Shown one piece after another: positions 46,129-54,848 of a stretch of 64,000 bases of DNA (position 1 is its first letter; each line of letters starts with the position of its first letter). The stretch comes from DQWO01 sp964478545 (GTDB taxonomy: Bacteria; Desulfobacterota; Anaeroferrophillalia; Anaeroferrophillales; Anaeroferrophillaceae), in assembly GCA_964478545.1 (NCBI GenBank), contig CAYZIS010000002.1, positions 62,001-126,000 of the forward strand. Direction: 5' to 3'. A program made the position numbers and the translations under genes. The notes under the pieces were generated by a model that worked only from the letters and a program-made list of their open reading frames with translations, had not been told where the DNA came from and searched no databases.

Positions 46129-46155
46129 TGTAACCTGATTGTAGTCGTCTATATC

Positions 46156-46190
46156 AAGGCAGCACCGTAAAAATGGTGCTGCCTTTTTTT
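46156..46190 (+). terminator. intrinsic terminator of the selenoprotein gene
   Basis: AAGGCAGCACC and GGTGCTGCCTT form a perfect 11-bp stem with an 8-nt loop followed by T's. It begins 28 bp after the stop, indicating that the selenoprotein gene is monocistronic. Confidence 0.88.
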
Positions 46191-46289
46191 GTACCAGCTA
46201 TCCTTTTCGTGTCTTTTCTTATGGTTCAGTTTATTTTCATTCGAAAACAAATATTTTTTTTTGAACGCTGATGGCTGATGGTTGAAAGC

Positions 46290-46322
46290 ATTTAGCTGGG
46301 AATGCCAGTTTCCAGATGAACT
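46290..46322 (+). repeat. repeat family R2, degenerate copy
   Basis: A GCTGATGGCTGATGGTTGAA string leads into a weak CCAGTTTCCAGATGAA arm, similar in layout to the copies at 50271 and 55154. It lies just before the end of the minus-strand gene at 46323. Confidence 0.45.
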
Positions 46323-46694
46323 TTAGGTAATGATTTTGCCGACATTACTGGCGCCTGGCACCACAATGCGGGAGGCTTGTTGCCTTTGCAGCTCTTTTGC
46401 CTCTTCAACCATTTTTTCAACCGCGTTATTGATGGCTTGGGGAAATTTATCCATGGCTTCTTTCAGGGTGCTGGCTTTAATGGGGCATTGTACCGGCAGG
46501 ACTCCTGCTTGAGTCATAAGCTGGGTATGGCCGATAAACATGATGGGCCGGGTTTGATCCATATTGCCGTCCGGGGTTACCGGAATCAGCCGCTTAATTG
46601 TTGCCATCTGTAAATCAGAAAAAGTTTCCTCCCGGTAGAGGTTCTGTCGGTCTACGTTCAGTTGATCGGTAAGGTTCTGGTTGGAATTAAACAT
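46323..46694 (-). CDS. conserved-looking protein of unknown function
   Basis: This 123-residue soluble protein has no signal peptide. Its sequence is well structured and looks like a real family: LYREETFSDLQMATIKRLIPVTPDG in the first half, then TRPIMFIGHTQLMTQAGVLPVQ and a helical end with NNAVEKMVEEAKELQRQQ. I do not know a characterised relative. It lies on the same strand as the DUF3857 gene at 46773 (79 bp after that gene's stop), so it may be its second cistron. Confidence 0.7.
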   Translation of the reverse strand: MFNSNQNLTDQLNVDRQNLYREETFSDLQMATIKRLIPVTPDGNMDQTRPIMFIGHTQLMTQAGVLPVQCPIKASTLKEAMDKFPQAINNAVEKMVEEAKELQRQQASRIVVPGASNVGKIIT

Positions 46695-46772
46695 AATGCT
46701 CCTTTTTGTTTTGATTATGAGTTTTTTGTCTGAGTGGGACAGATTTTAAATTTGTTTAAGGTAATGTTCTTG

Positions 46773-48803
46773 TCATTGATTTGCAGTTTTATCAATCACG
46801 ATGGGTAATAATACCTCGCTTTCCCTGTCGTGCTGCAGCAAGGTCAGCTGGTGATACCCTGTTGCCGGGATTTCCAGTTTTTTCAGTGAAAACATGTTCC
46901 TGATGATTAATTTATCTGGTCTTTCCAGTGTATAGGTTGTCCGATAGGTGAAGAGGCTGCTGTCCATGTTTGTTCGGGCCGGAAAGCTTATTGTGTTCAG
47001 CTGTTTGATCCCGGACAGATGTTCCTCCACCACGGTATTATAGGTGTATCCTAACCTTATGGGATATTTCCTCTTGGTCATATCAGCCTTTTTCAGGATC
47101 CAGCGATCAATAATTCCAGGATTATCCATGTTGGAAAGTGGGAGTAAGATTCCCTTTTGCTCGTCAATCCAGCGGATTGCATCTGGAAGACTGAAAGTGC
47201 ACGAAAAGGTGAAAAGGGTAGTGCGATCAACAGGATCTGACCAGCTGAGCTTGTTTATCCGGATCCCTGGTCGCCGCCGTAAAAGCAGCTGTTCAAGGAA
47301 ATCCCGTTGTTCATCCCGGCTTCGTCTCATGAGTAGAGAGCGCATAACCGTATCGGCAAATCCTCGGCAGGAAGCGTTGACTGTGCCATTCAGGCTGCCA
47401 TCTGGATTCAGGTGGTCATGAATGATGAAGGAAAACTGGTTGGCTTCCGGGGCTGCCGGTGGGGTGAGCTGCAAGGTGCTTCCTTGGCGATCGGCGATCA
47501 GGTAGGAGGCATCACGTTCATAATCAGGAAAAAACTGGCGACTGGTTTCCGATGTTGGGTCCATAAAACGGACGGGTCGTCCATGATCATCATTAACCAT
47601 TGTGATAGCGTGATTGAAATAGGGCAGGGGGATTTCCTGATCCAGTTTTTCGCCGACACTGATTAATACCAGATTTGCCGGTATACCAGCCAGACGCAGC
47701 ATGCTGACCAGTAATGCCGCTTTGTCCCTGCAGACACCATGGCGGCGGCTGAAGGTCAGGCCAACCTGGTGTGGTTCAAACCCAGGTCGGTTTGATTCTT
47801 CAGTAATTCCCATATAACGGATCTGCTGGGCGACAAAATAGAAAATGGCAGCCATTTTGTTTTCCGGACTCGCCAGTTTAGCTGTTAGTTCTTTAATCAT
47901 GGCTATCATTTCAGGGGTCGGTTGCAGTTTTGGTTCCACCAGTTCAAAATACCAGCGGGAGATTGCTTCCCATGAATCCAGCGAAGAGAACAAAAGCCGC
48001 ATGGCTACCTGGCTGATGGGTGGCATTGATGGCTCAGGAACCACCGGCGGAACCTGGCTGAAAATCCATTTTCTGCTGGTCAGGCCTTTTTCGGTTGCCT
48101 CTTCATAGGAAACACAGCCATCAATTTTATCTTTAACCAGGTGGTGCATGGGCATGTCTGCCGGTCCGGTCAGGGTGAAATGGTAAGAGTGTACCGGAAA
48201 AATGTATTGACCAAGGACCATGCCATAGGTATGGTTAGGGATAATTGGTTTAAAGCGTTTGCGAACGGTTTGGTAATGGATGGTATCGCCAATTTCCAAA
48301 CCCGGAATATAAACCCTTATTATCCGTTGGTTGGGGTTGTATATATTCATTCTAGTGTTGCGGCTGGAAGTATCCTCTTTAGAATTGGCCGCAGTATCAA
48401 TGGATATCCTTTTGCCACCGGTTTTGATTATTTCCACCAGAGAAATATCCAGTCTGCTGTAGGAACGGTTGACCTGGAAGGATTGTACAGCCTGTTCCCG
48501 CTTTCCCTGGTCATCCAGGACGGTCAGAAAAATTTCATCTTCTGAACATGATTGGCCGGAATGGGTATAGCTGATGGATTCATTTTCCCGGGCCAGTACC
48601 ACGTGGGCGTGGGGATATTCTTTGCGGGTAATCTGTTGGAGGAACTCAATATCAGTAGATGTTGCCGCCAGCACCGTACCACTGAGAGATGACAGCAGCA
48701 GAAAGGTGATGAGTCGCAAGAAAAAAAACTTGAGATATTCAGGAATGGATATTTTGAATGATATCAATGGATGTGAACCTGTCATTGTTGTCTGGTAACT
48801 CAA
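46773..48803 (-). CDS. DUF3857 plus transglutaminase-like protein, active-type core
   Basis: The 676-residue protein starts with a cytoplasmic tail and an export-type hydrophobic stretch (LRLITFLLLSSLSGTVLAA), then a DUF3857 domain, then a transglutaminase-like core with RRHGVCRDKAALLVSML (Cys), FNHAITMV (His) and FMDPTSE (Asp), the expected catalytic triad. These proteins are exported and may act as peptide-bond-forming or -breaking enzymes on the cell surface; the substrate is unknown. An internal start would only shorten the tail before the signal. It is paralogous to the gene at 43640. Confidence 0.82.
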   Translation of the reverse strand: MSYQTTMTGSHPLISFKISIPEYLKFFFLRLITFLLLSSLSGTVLAATSTDIEFLQQITRKEYPHAHVVLARENESISYTHSGQSCSEDEIFLTVLDDQGKREQAVQSFQVNRSYSRLDISLVEIIKTGGKRISIDTAANSKEDTSSRNTRMNIYNPNQRIIRVYIPGLEIGDTIHYQTVRKRFKPIIPNHTYGMVLGQYIFPVHSYHFTLTGPADMPMHHLVKDKIDGCVSYEEATEKGLTSRKWIFSQVPPVVPEPSMPPISQVAMRLLFSSLDSWEAISRWYFELVEPKLQPTPEMIAMIKELTAKLASPENKMAAIFYFVAQQIRYMGITEESNRPGFEPHQVGLTFSRRHGVCRDKAALLVSMLRLAGIPANLVLISVGEKLDQEIPLPYFNHAITMVNDDHGRPVRFMDPTSETSRQFFPDYERDASYLIADRQGSTLQLTPPAAPEANQFSFIIHDHLNPDGSLNGTVNASCRGFADTVMRSLLMRRSRDEQRDFLEQLLLRRRPGIRINKLSWSDPVDRTTLFTFSCTFSLPDAIRWIDEQKGILLPLSNMDNPGIIDRWILKKADMTKRKYPIRLGYTYNTVVEEHLSGIKQLNTISFPARTNMDSSLFTYRTTYTLERPDKLIIRNMFSLKKLEIPATGYHQLTLLQHDRESEVLLPIVIDKTANQ

Positions 48804-48892
48804 CTTTCTGAGTTATGAAAATACAGCCCTGCTCGTTGCCGTGCCCGAACATCCTGATAATGTATTCTGGTAACACAAGTCGGAAAGTTGAG
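48799..48892. repeat. repeat family R1, copy 3 (shortest form)
   Basis: CTCAACTTTCTGA at 48799-48811 and TCGGAAAGTTGAG at 48880-48892 (one mismatch) bound a 94-bp element in which the central palindrome is mostly lost, but CCGAACATCCTGATAATGTA remains. It lies between the divergent DUF3857 gene, whose first five bases it overlaps, and cysteine synthase. Confidence 0.82.
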
Positions 48893-49070
48893 CTGGTAAG
48901 ATTATTGCGTTTCTTTAACCGGGAATGATTTCATCGTTTTTAGCGTTCGATTGCCGGAAAAAGAACTTTATTTATCAACCGGATTATAGTAAACTACTAG
49001 GGTTTTTTTTGCAACATTTCGTTGCGTTCAAATATTTCTAGAGTGGAAATTTTCAAGGAGTTTCTGTTTA

Positions 49071-49973
49071 ATGGAATTTTACGATATTCTCAATGTTATT
49101 GGTAATACCCCGATTTTGCGGCTGACCAAAGTTTCGCCAATACCGATCTTTGCTAAAGGGGAGTACCTGAACCCGGGAGGAAGCGTCAAAGACCGGGTGG
49201 CTAAATATATGATTACCATGGCGGAGAAGCGGGGAGAGCTGAAGTCGGATTCGGTGATTGTTGAAGCAACTTCGGGGAATACTGGTATTGCGGTAGCTTT
49301 TGTCGGCACCCATCGTGGTTATCGGGTAATTATTGTCATGCCTGAAGATATGAGTGAAGAGCGGAAAAAGATTATCCGGGCCTTGGGGGCGGAGTTGGTG
49401 TTGACCCCGGCGGCTGATAGCCTTACCGGTTCAGTCAAAAAAGCCAGGGAACTGGCTGCTGGGATTCCGCATGCCCATATTATGGGCCAGTTTGAAAATC
49501 CCGACAACCCTAAAGTACACTACCTGACTACCGGGGTTGAAATATGGAAGCAGCTGGAAGGCAATGTTGATGCTTTTGTCGCCGGGGTGGGAAGCGGCGG
49601 TACTCTGGGAGGAGCGGGGAAGTTTCTGAAAGAACAGAATTCCCGGATTAAAATAGTGGCGGTGGAACCAGAAAATTCAGCCGCTCTCCTGGGGCAGGAG
49701 CCCGGGTTACATCAGATTCAGGGAATTGGCGATGGCTTTGTTCCACCCGTGCTTGATGTTTCGCTCATAGACCAGGTGGTGACGGTCAGCGATGAAGATG
49801 CCATCGAAACCACCCGTTCCCTGGCCCGTCTTGAAGGAACCATGGTCGGGACTTCATCGGGTGCCAATGTCTGGGCGGCAATTAAAGTGGCGAATGAACT
49901 GGGGCCGGATAAACGGGTGGTAACCATTTTGCCTGATCGGATTGAACGATATTTCAGTACCAGCCTGATTTGA
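49071..49973 (+). CDS. O-acetylserine sulfhydrylase / cysteine synthase
   Basis: This PLP enzyme makes cysteine from O-acetylserine and sulfide. The 300-residue protein has the PLP lysine Lys40 in GGSVKDR, the substrate loop TSGNTG (67-72), a GSGGTLGG phosphate-binding loop and the C-terminal LPDRIERYFST block. Whether it is closer to CysK or CysM, or to a cystathionine beta-synthase-like branch, is not clear from the sequence. The gene is monocistronic with a GGAG site. Confidence 0.93.
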   Translation: MEFYDILNVIGNTPILRLTKVSPIPIFAKGEYLNPGGSVKDRVAKYMITMAEKRGELKSDSVIVEATSGNTGIAVAFVGTHRGYRVIIVMPEDMSEERKKIIRALGAELVLTPAADSLTGSVKKARELAAGIPHAHIMGQFENPDNPKVHYLTTGVEIWKQLEGNVDAFVAGVGSGGTLGGAGKFLKEQNSRIKIVAVEPENSAALLGQEPGLHQIQGIGDGFVPPVLDVSLIDQVVTVSDEDAIETTRSLARLEGTMVGTSSGANVWAAIKVANELGPDKRVVTILPDRIERYFSTSLI

Positions 49974-50002
49974 AAACAGCGGTTAGCCATCAGCGGTTAG
50001 CG

Positions 50003-50071
50003 TTTAGTAACTTACTCTTGGATTTCTGTCACTCTTTTCAGTACCCCCTTGAGGGGTATAAAAAACAAGAA
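50003..50071 (-). repeat. dispersed repeat family R4, copy 2
   Basis: This is the inverted counterpart of 730-798 (TCTGTCACTCTTTTCAGTAC and flanks), with a few substitutions, for instance GAGGGGTA against GAAGGGCA. Confidence 0.8.
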
Positions 50072-50270
50072 ATATTGAAACCACCCGTTCGCTAACGCTC
50101 ACTTAAGAACACAGAGAACACGAAGGAAAATCGTCAGGCTGTTTCTCTGCGCCCTCGGTGATCTGGTGGTAAAAAATTATTTTTTTGGGTTGTGGGCGTT
50201 AGTTCGCGTTAGTGAAATATCGAAAAATTAACTGGTTAGGCTGAGAGCTAAAGGCTGAAAGCTGACAGCC

Positions 50271-50301
50271 CATCCGGAAGCGTTAGTTTCCGGATGGAAA
50301 C
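50271..50301 (+). repeat. repeat family R2, copy upstream of gatA
   Basis: CATCCGGAA and TTTCCGGATG pair around a 7-nt loop. The right arm ends about 13 bp before the gatA GTG, and its GGATGGAAACAAAGGAG tail runs into the ribosome site. Confidence 0.75.
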
Positions 50302-50313
50302 AAAGGAGTTTTT

Positions 50314-51780
50314 GTGGAATTACATGCTTATACCCTGTCCTCTCTGCAGCAGAAATTGCAGCAGCGTGAGGTGACGGCAGTTGAAATTACCCAGTCAGTG
50401 TTAAAGCGAATTTTTGAAATTGATGATCGTATTGGTGCCTATCTCCTGGTGGATGAACAAGCAGCCATGGCCCAGGCTGAGGGCGCTGATTCAAGGCGAA
50501 CCAATGGGGAGACTGTTTCCCCGGTGAGCGGGATCCCCATCGGACTTAAAGATCTGCTGTCCACTGAAGGGATGGCTACCACCTGTGCCTCACGTATGCT
50601 GGAGAATTATGTCCCGGCCTATGATGCTACGGTGGTTGCCCGGCTGCGACAAGCGGCGGCAGTATTCCCCGGCAAGCTCAATATGGATGAATTTGCCATG
50701 GGATCTTCAAATGAAAATTCCGCCTATCAGCAGACGAAAAACCCATGGGATCTTGGGTGTGTTCCCGGTGGGTCCAGCGGCGGTTCGGCGGCGGCAGTGG
50801 CGGCGGATGAATGTATTGCCGCTCTGGGTTCGGATACTGGTGGCTCCATCAGGCAGCCGGCTTCATTCTGCGGTGTAGTGGGTTTGAAACCCACCTATGG
50901 TCGGGTTTCCCGCTATGGTCTGGTGGCTTTTGCTTCTTCTCTTGACCAGATCGGTACCCTGACTAAATCAGTTGCCGATGCCGGTATCCTCTTGGGTGAG
51001 ATTGCCGGCTATGATTCCCATGATTCCACTTCCGTCAATCTTCTGGTTCCCGATTATCTTGCCGGCTTGCAAGGGGACATCCAGGGGCTGAAAGTCGGTA
51101 TCCCGAAAGAATATTACTCTGGAGATATCCATCCGGAAGTCCGGGCAGCGGTTCAGCAGGCCATCGCTGTTTTTACTGATCTTGGAGTTGAGATTGAGGA
51201 GGTCAGTCTGCCCCACACAGAGTATGCGGTGGCAACCTATTATCTGGTAGCTACTGCCGAGGCCAGCTCAAACCTGGCCCGTTATGATGGGGTAAAATAC
51301 GGCTACCGGGTGCCGGATGCTGATGGCTTGCTCGATATGTATTGTAAAACCAGAGCCCTTGGGTTTGGGGCTGAAGTTAAGCGGCGGATTATGTTGGGTA
51401 CCTATGCCCTGTCTGCCGGTTATTACGATGCCTATTATAAAAAAGCCCAGCAGATCAGAACTTTGATCAAACAGGACTTCGAGCAGGTTTTTTCCCATTG
51501 TGATCTTATTCTGTCTCCCGTTTCTCCGACTCCAGCCTTTAAAATTGGCGAAAAAGTGGAGGATCCACTGGCAATGTATTTAAGTGATATTTTAACCATT
51601 CCGGTTAATCTTGCGGGATTGCCGGCACTTTCGGTTCCCTGTGGTTTCAGTAGTGGAGGACTTCCCATTGGCCTGCAACTCATCGCCCGTCCTTTTGCTG
51701 AAGACTGCCTGCTTCGGGCCGCACACCATTATGAACAGGCCACTGAGTGGAATCGGAAAAAACCGGTCATTGGAGATTGA
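50314..51780 (+). CDS. gatA: glutamyl-tRNA(Gln)/aspartyl-tRNA(Asn) amidotransferase subunit A
   Basis: GatA releases ammonia from glutamine for transamidation of mischarged tRNA. The 488-residue protein has the amidase signature with the Ser-cisSer-Lys triad at Lys79 (GIPIGLKDLL), Ser154 (GGSSGGS) and Ser178 (DTGGSIRQPAS), exactly the family numbering. The GTG start has an AAGGAG site. gatC is not upstream, and gatB follows after a repeat of about 225 bp. Confidence 0.96.
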   Translation: MELHAYTLSSLQQKLQQREVTAVEITQSVLKRIFEIDDRIGAYLLVDEQAAMAQAEGADSRRTNGETVSPVSGIPIGLKDLLSTEGMATTCASRMLENYVPAYDATVVARLRQAAAVFPGKLNMDEFAMGSSNENSAYQQTKNPWDLGCVPGGSSGGSAAAVAADECIAALGSDTGGSIRQPASFCGVVGLKPTYGRVSRYGLVAFASSLDQIGTLTKSVADAGILLGEIAGYDSHDSTSVNLLVPDYLAGLQGDIQGLKVGIPKEYYSGDIHPEVRAAVQQAIAVFTDLGVEIEEVSLPHTEYAVATYYLVATAEASSNLARYDGVKYGYRVPDADGLLDMYCKTRALGFGAEVKRRIMLGTYALSAGYYDAYYKKAQQIRTLIKQDFEQVFSHCDLILSPVSPTPAFKIGEKVEDPLAMYLSDILTIPVNLAGLPALSVPCGFSSGGLPIGLQLIARPFAEDCLLRAAHHYEQATEWNRKKPVIGD

Positions 51781-51792
51781 TGAATTTTTTTA

Positions 51793-51940
51793 GGAGGATG
51801 TTCCGGCATGGCTCGCGCTCATTCTCGCCGGCCGTCCATGGCCGGCTGTAAGGTGTCCACCGAGAATCACCGTTCTGGTGATTCATTTGGTGCCCAAAAC
51901 CGCTTTGAGCCAAGCCCGGATATCCTCAGTAATGTGCAAT
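51793..51940. repeat. repeat family R1, copy 5 (between gatA and gatB)
   Basis: GGATGTTCCGGCATGGCTCG, CTCATTCTCGCCG and GAGCCAAGCCCGGATATCCT match the arms and interior of the long form at 9912-10179. The CTCAACTTTCTGA ends are missing. It separates two genes that normally lie adjacent. Confidence 0.78.
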
Positions 51941-52006
51941 GTCCTGCTTCCAGTTGTCAGGCTGTCAAATAGTTGAACACTTTTTATCTAATGGAGAGTA
52001 TCCAGA

Positions 52007-53458
52007 ATGGATTATGAAGTTGTTATTGGGCTGGAAGTACATGCCCAGCTGTTGACCAAAACGAAAATTTTCTGTTCCTGTTCGACGACCTTCGGGAACG
52101 AACCTAATGCCAATACTTGCCCTGTTTGTACCGGACTCCCCGGAGCCCTGCCGGTTCTCAACCGCCAGGTGGTTGAATATGCTATTAAAGCCGGGTTGGC
52201 GACCAATTGCCACATCGCTGAAAAAAGTGTTTTTGCCCGGAAAAACTACTTTTATCCTGATCTCCCCAAGGGTTATCAGATTTCGCAGTATGATCTGCCC
52301 ATCTGCGAGACTGGCTTTCTGGATATTATGGTTGATGGCGAACAAAAAAGGATTGCCATAACCCGCATTCACATGGAAGAAGATGCCGGGAAACTGGTGC
52401 ATCCCGATGATTATTCGGGAGTCAGTTACGTTGATTACAACCGAGCCTGTGTGCCCCTGCTGGAAATCGTCAGCGAACCGGATATGCGCAGCTCTGCTGA
52501 AGCGGTTGCTTACCTTAAGGGTTTGCGGAATATCCTGATGTATCTGGAAATATGCGATGGCAATATGGAAGAGGGCAGCTTCCGCTGTGATGCCAATGTT
52601 TCCATCCGGCCCTTTGATCAGGAGGAATTGGGCATTCGGGCTGAGCTTAAGAATATGAATTCTTTCCGCAATATCCAGCGGGCTATAGACTATGAAGTTG
52701 AGCGGCAGCGGGATATTCTTGAACAGGGTGGCCAAGTGGTTCAGGAAACCCGCCTGTGGGATGCTGATAAGTCCATCAGTAGGTCCATGAGGGGGAAGGA
52801 AGAAGCCCATGACTACCGCTATTTTCCTGATCCTGATTTGCTGCCGGTACTGATTGATCAGCCTTGGATTGCCGTGGTTCGGGAGACCTTGCCGGAATTG
52901 CCTCAGGCCAAAAGAAGCCGTTTTATGGCCGAATATGGGCTTCCGCCATCCGATGCCGATATTTTGACCGGTAGCCGGCAACTGGCCGATTATTTTGAGG
53001 CAACGGTTGCCAAAGTTGCTAATGCCAAAATGGTCAGTAACTGGATGTTGTCTGAGCTTCTACGGCACCTGAATGATGATAAAAGAACCATTGAAACCTG
53101 TCCGGTCAGCCCTGATGGGCTGGCATCGCTCCTGAAATTGATTGAGGCTGGTACCATCAGCGGTACAATAGCCAAACAGGTATTTTCCACCATGTATGCC
53201 GGGAAAAATAATGACGCGGTGGAGATTGTCAAAGATCAGGGACTGGTACAGATCGATGATCGCCAGGCACTGCAGGACATCATTCAACAGGTTCTGGCTA
53301 CTCATCCGGAAGAGGTGGAAAAATTTCAGCAGGGGAAAACCAAGGTCTTTGGTTTCCTGGTTGGCCAAGTGATGAGACAAACCCGGGGCAAAGCTAACCC
53401 GGGGCTGGTTAATGAGCTCTTGCGCCAGAAACTGGCAGCAGGAGACGATAGACAATAA
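52007..53458 (+). CDS. gatB: glutamyl-tRNA(Gln)/aspartyl-tRNA(Asn) amidotransferase subunit B
   Basis: GatB binds the mischarged tRNA and performs the kinase/transamidase step. The 483-residue protein has the YEVVIGLEVHAQL start, zinc-ligand cysteines (CSCST and CPVCTGLPG), LPKGYQISQYDLP and the C-terminal YqeY-like helical domain (DRQALQDIIQQVLATHPEEV). The ATG start has an ATGGAGAG site. The 323 bp after the gene are without a coding signal. Confidence 0.96.
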   Translation: MDYEVVIGLEVHAQLLTKTKIFCSCSTTFGNEPNANTCPVCTGLPGALPVLNRQVVEYAIKAGLATNCHIAEKSVFARKNYFYPDLPKGYQISQYDLPICETGFLDIMVDGEQKRIAITRIHMEEDAGKLVHPDDYSGVSYVDYNRACVPLLEIVSEPDMRSSAEAVAYLKGLRNILMYLEICDGNMEEGSFRCDANVSIRPFDQEELGIRAELKNMNSFRNIQRAIDYEVERQRDILEQGGQVVQETRLWDADKSISRSMRGKEEAHDYRYFPDPDLLPVLIDQPWIAVVRETLPELPQAKRSRFMAEYGLPPSDADILTGSRQLADYFEATVAKVANAKMVSNWMLSELLRHLNDDKRTIETCPVSPDGLASLLKLIEAGTISGTIAKQVFSTMYAGKNNDAVEIVKDQGLVQIDDRQALQDIIQQVLATHPEEVEKFQQGKTKVFGFLVGQVMRQTRGKANPGLVNELLRQKLAAGDDRQ

Positions 53459-53781
53459 ATGCCAACGTGTGACATGATTGTCTCATGCTTGTGGTGCTGA
53501 TGTCACACTGTGAAAGTTTTGTCCGGCATGAAAACAAAGATGACGCAGTGAGGGTTTGGGTAGTGTGTGATTGTAACTAACTAATATTATTTATAATATG
53601 ATAAATAAATGAATCCTTGAGATCTCTAGCATGGGTTCCTCATGTTATGGTATGAATATTGCTCCAGTATGCTTTAATGTATGCTGGATTTTGTTTTCTC
53701 CAAGCCCATCTGTCATCACTCACAGCAGCAGGCCTCCAGATTTTCATTTGCTGGGCTGGCTGATTTACAGGGAATATATAT
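53459..53781. other. intergenic stretch with an inverted repeat
   Basis: No gene is seen. GTGTGACAT at 53467-53475 and ATGTCACAC at 53500-53508 are exact inverted repeats with a 24-bp spacer, possibly an operator or a weak terminator after gatB. The rest is AT-rich and would contain the lpxC promoter. Confidence 0.4.
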
Positions 53782-54717
53782 ATGTTTTTGCAAAGAACAC
53801 TAAAAAAAGAGATCTATGGCATTGGTATAGGTCTGCATTCGGGAGGCAAGGTTAAAATTGTGCTGAAACCAGCTCCTGCCGACCACGGGATTAAGTTTAT
53901 GCACATTAAAGAAGGGCAGCAGACACTTATCGATGCGACGGCTGAAAATGTTGTGGCGACCAATTATGCTACTTCTCTTGGTAAAGACGGGAAGGTCATC
54001 GGGACAGTCGAACACTTGCTGGCGGCTTTTTATGGTTTGGGAGTTGATAACGCCCTGGTAGAGGTTCATGGCGATGAAATCCCGATCATGGATGGCAGTG
54101 CCATCCCCTTTGTTTTTCTGATTAAAACTGCAGGTATTGTTTCTCAGAAGGTTTCGAAAAAGTTTCTCATCTTGAAAGAGAAAATATCGGTGGCTGAAGA
54201 TGACAAAAAGATAGTTCTGGAGCCTAACCGGTTTCTTTCTATTTTTTGCCTTATTGATTTTTATCATCCCTTGCTAAAAAAGCAGAGCTACAATTTCCAG
54301 TTTTCTGATGCCAATTTTGAGCGTCAGATCAGTCGGGCCAGAACCTTCGGTTTTCTGAAGGAAGTTGAAATGCTCAAGAGCCATGGTCTGGCCCGCGGTG
54401 GTTCCTTGGAAAATGCCATTGTCCTGGATGAATTTGGGGTGATGAACGAGGAGGGGCTGCGCTTTGCCAATGAATGTGCCCGGCACAAGGTCCTTGACTG
54501 TTTAGGTGATATCAGCCTTTTGGGGATGCCGCTGATTGCTAAGGTAACAGCCTATAAGACCGGTCATGCTCTCAATCACCAGCTTGTGAAGAAGTTGCTT
54601 GCGACGCCGGAGGCCTGGGAGGTAGTGGTGCCGCTCCATGATCAGCCGTCGGCGAAACAGCTGGAGTATGAATTTCCCTCACTGGCGGGGGCTGAACCGC
54701 AGATGATGGTTTCATAA
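53782..54717 (+). CDS. lpxC: UDP-3-O-acyl-N-acetylglucosamine deacetylase
   Basis: LpxC performs the committed step of lipid A synthesis, so the organism has a Gram-negative outer membrane. The 311-residue protein shows zinc ligands His78 (GTVEHLLAA), His235 and Asp239 (HKVLDCLGD) and the catalytic His262 (KTGHALNHQL). The start ATG gives QRTLKKEIYGIGIGLHSG, the family's N-terminus. Length is normal. A terminator follows 50 bp after the stop. Confidence 0.95.
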   Translation: MFLQRTLKKEIYGIGIGLHSGGKVKIVLKPAPADHGIKFMHIKEGQQTLIDATAENVVATNYATSLGKDGKVIGTVEHLLAAFYGLGVDNALVEVHGDEIPIMDGSAIPFVFLIKTAGIVSQKVSKKFLILKEKISVAEDDKKIVLEPNRFLSIFCLIDFYHPLLKKQSYNFQFSDANFERQISRARTFGFLKEVEMLKSHGLARGGSLENAIVLDEFGVMNEEGLRFANECARHKVLDCLGDISLLGMPLIAKVTAYKTGHALNHQLVKKLLATPEAWEVVVPLHDQPSAKQLEYEFPSLAGAEPQMMVS

Positions 54718-54766
54718 AAGTCTCACAGCAGTCTTTGCGTTTGTTTTTCGATATATTTATATTTGC

Positions 54767-54798
54767 AAGGCCCCGGAGTTATCTCCGGGGCCTTTGTT
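54767..54798 (+). terminator. intrinsic terminator after lpxC
   Basis: AAGGCCCCGGAG and CTCCGGGGCCTT form a perfect 12-bp stem with a TTAT loop, followed by TGTT. Confidence 0.88.
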
Positions 54799-54848
54799 AT
54801 GCTATGGCCAGTAGTTTTCATTGTCAACTGACTTCAACTTCAGCTAGA

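Larger units (their letters stand above)
49974..50313. other. 340-bp gap packed with repeat remnants
   Basis: No gene is visible. In order it holds a GCGGTTAGC-type string, an inverted copy of the R4 repeat (50003-50071), a stretch resembling the widespread environmental AACACAGAGAACACGAAGGA intergenic repeat (about 50108-50180), a GCTGAAAGCTGA-type string and an R2 hairpin (50271-50301). Confidence 0.6.

Noticed and set aside
51965..52981. 338-residue minus-strand frame opposite gatB
   Set aside because: It is antisense to a clear, full-length gatB and has no recognisable family; it results from codon bias.
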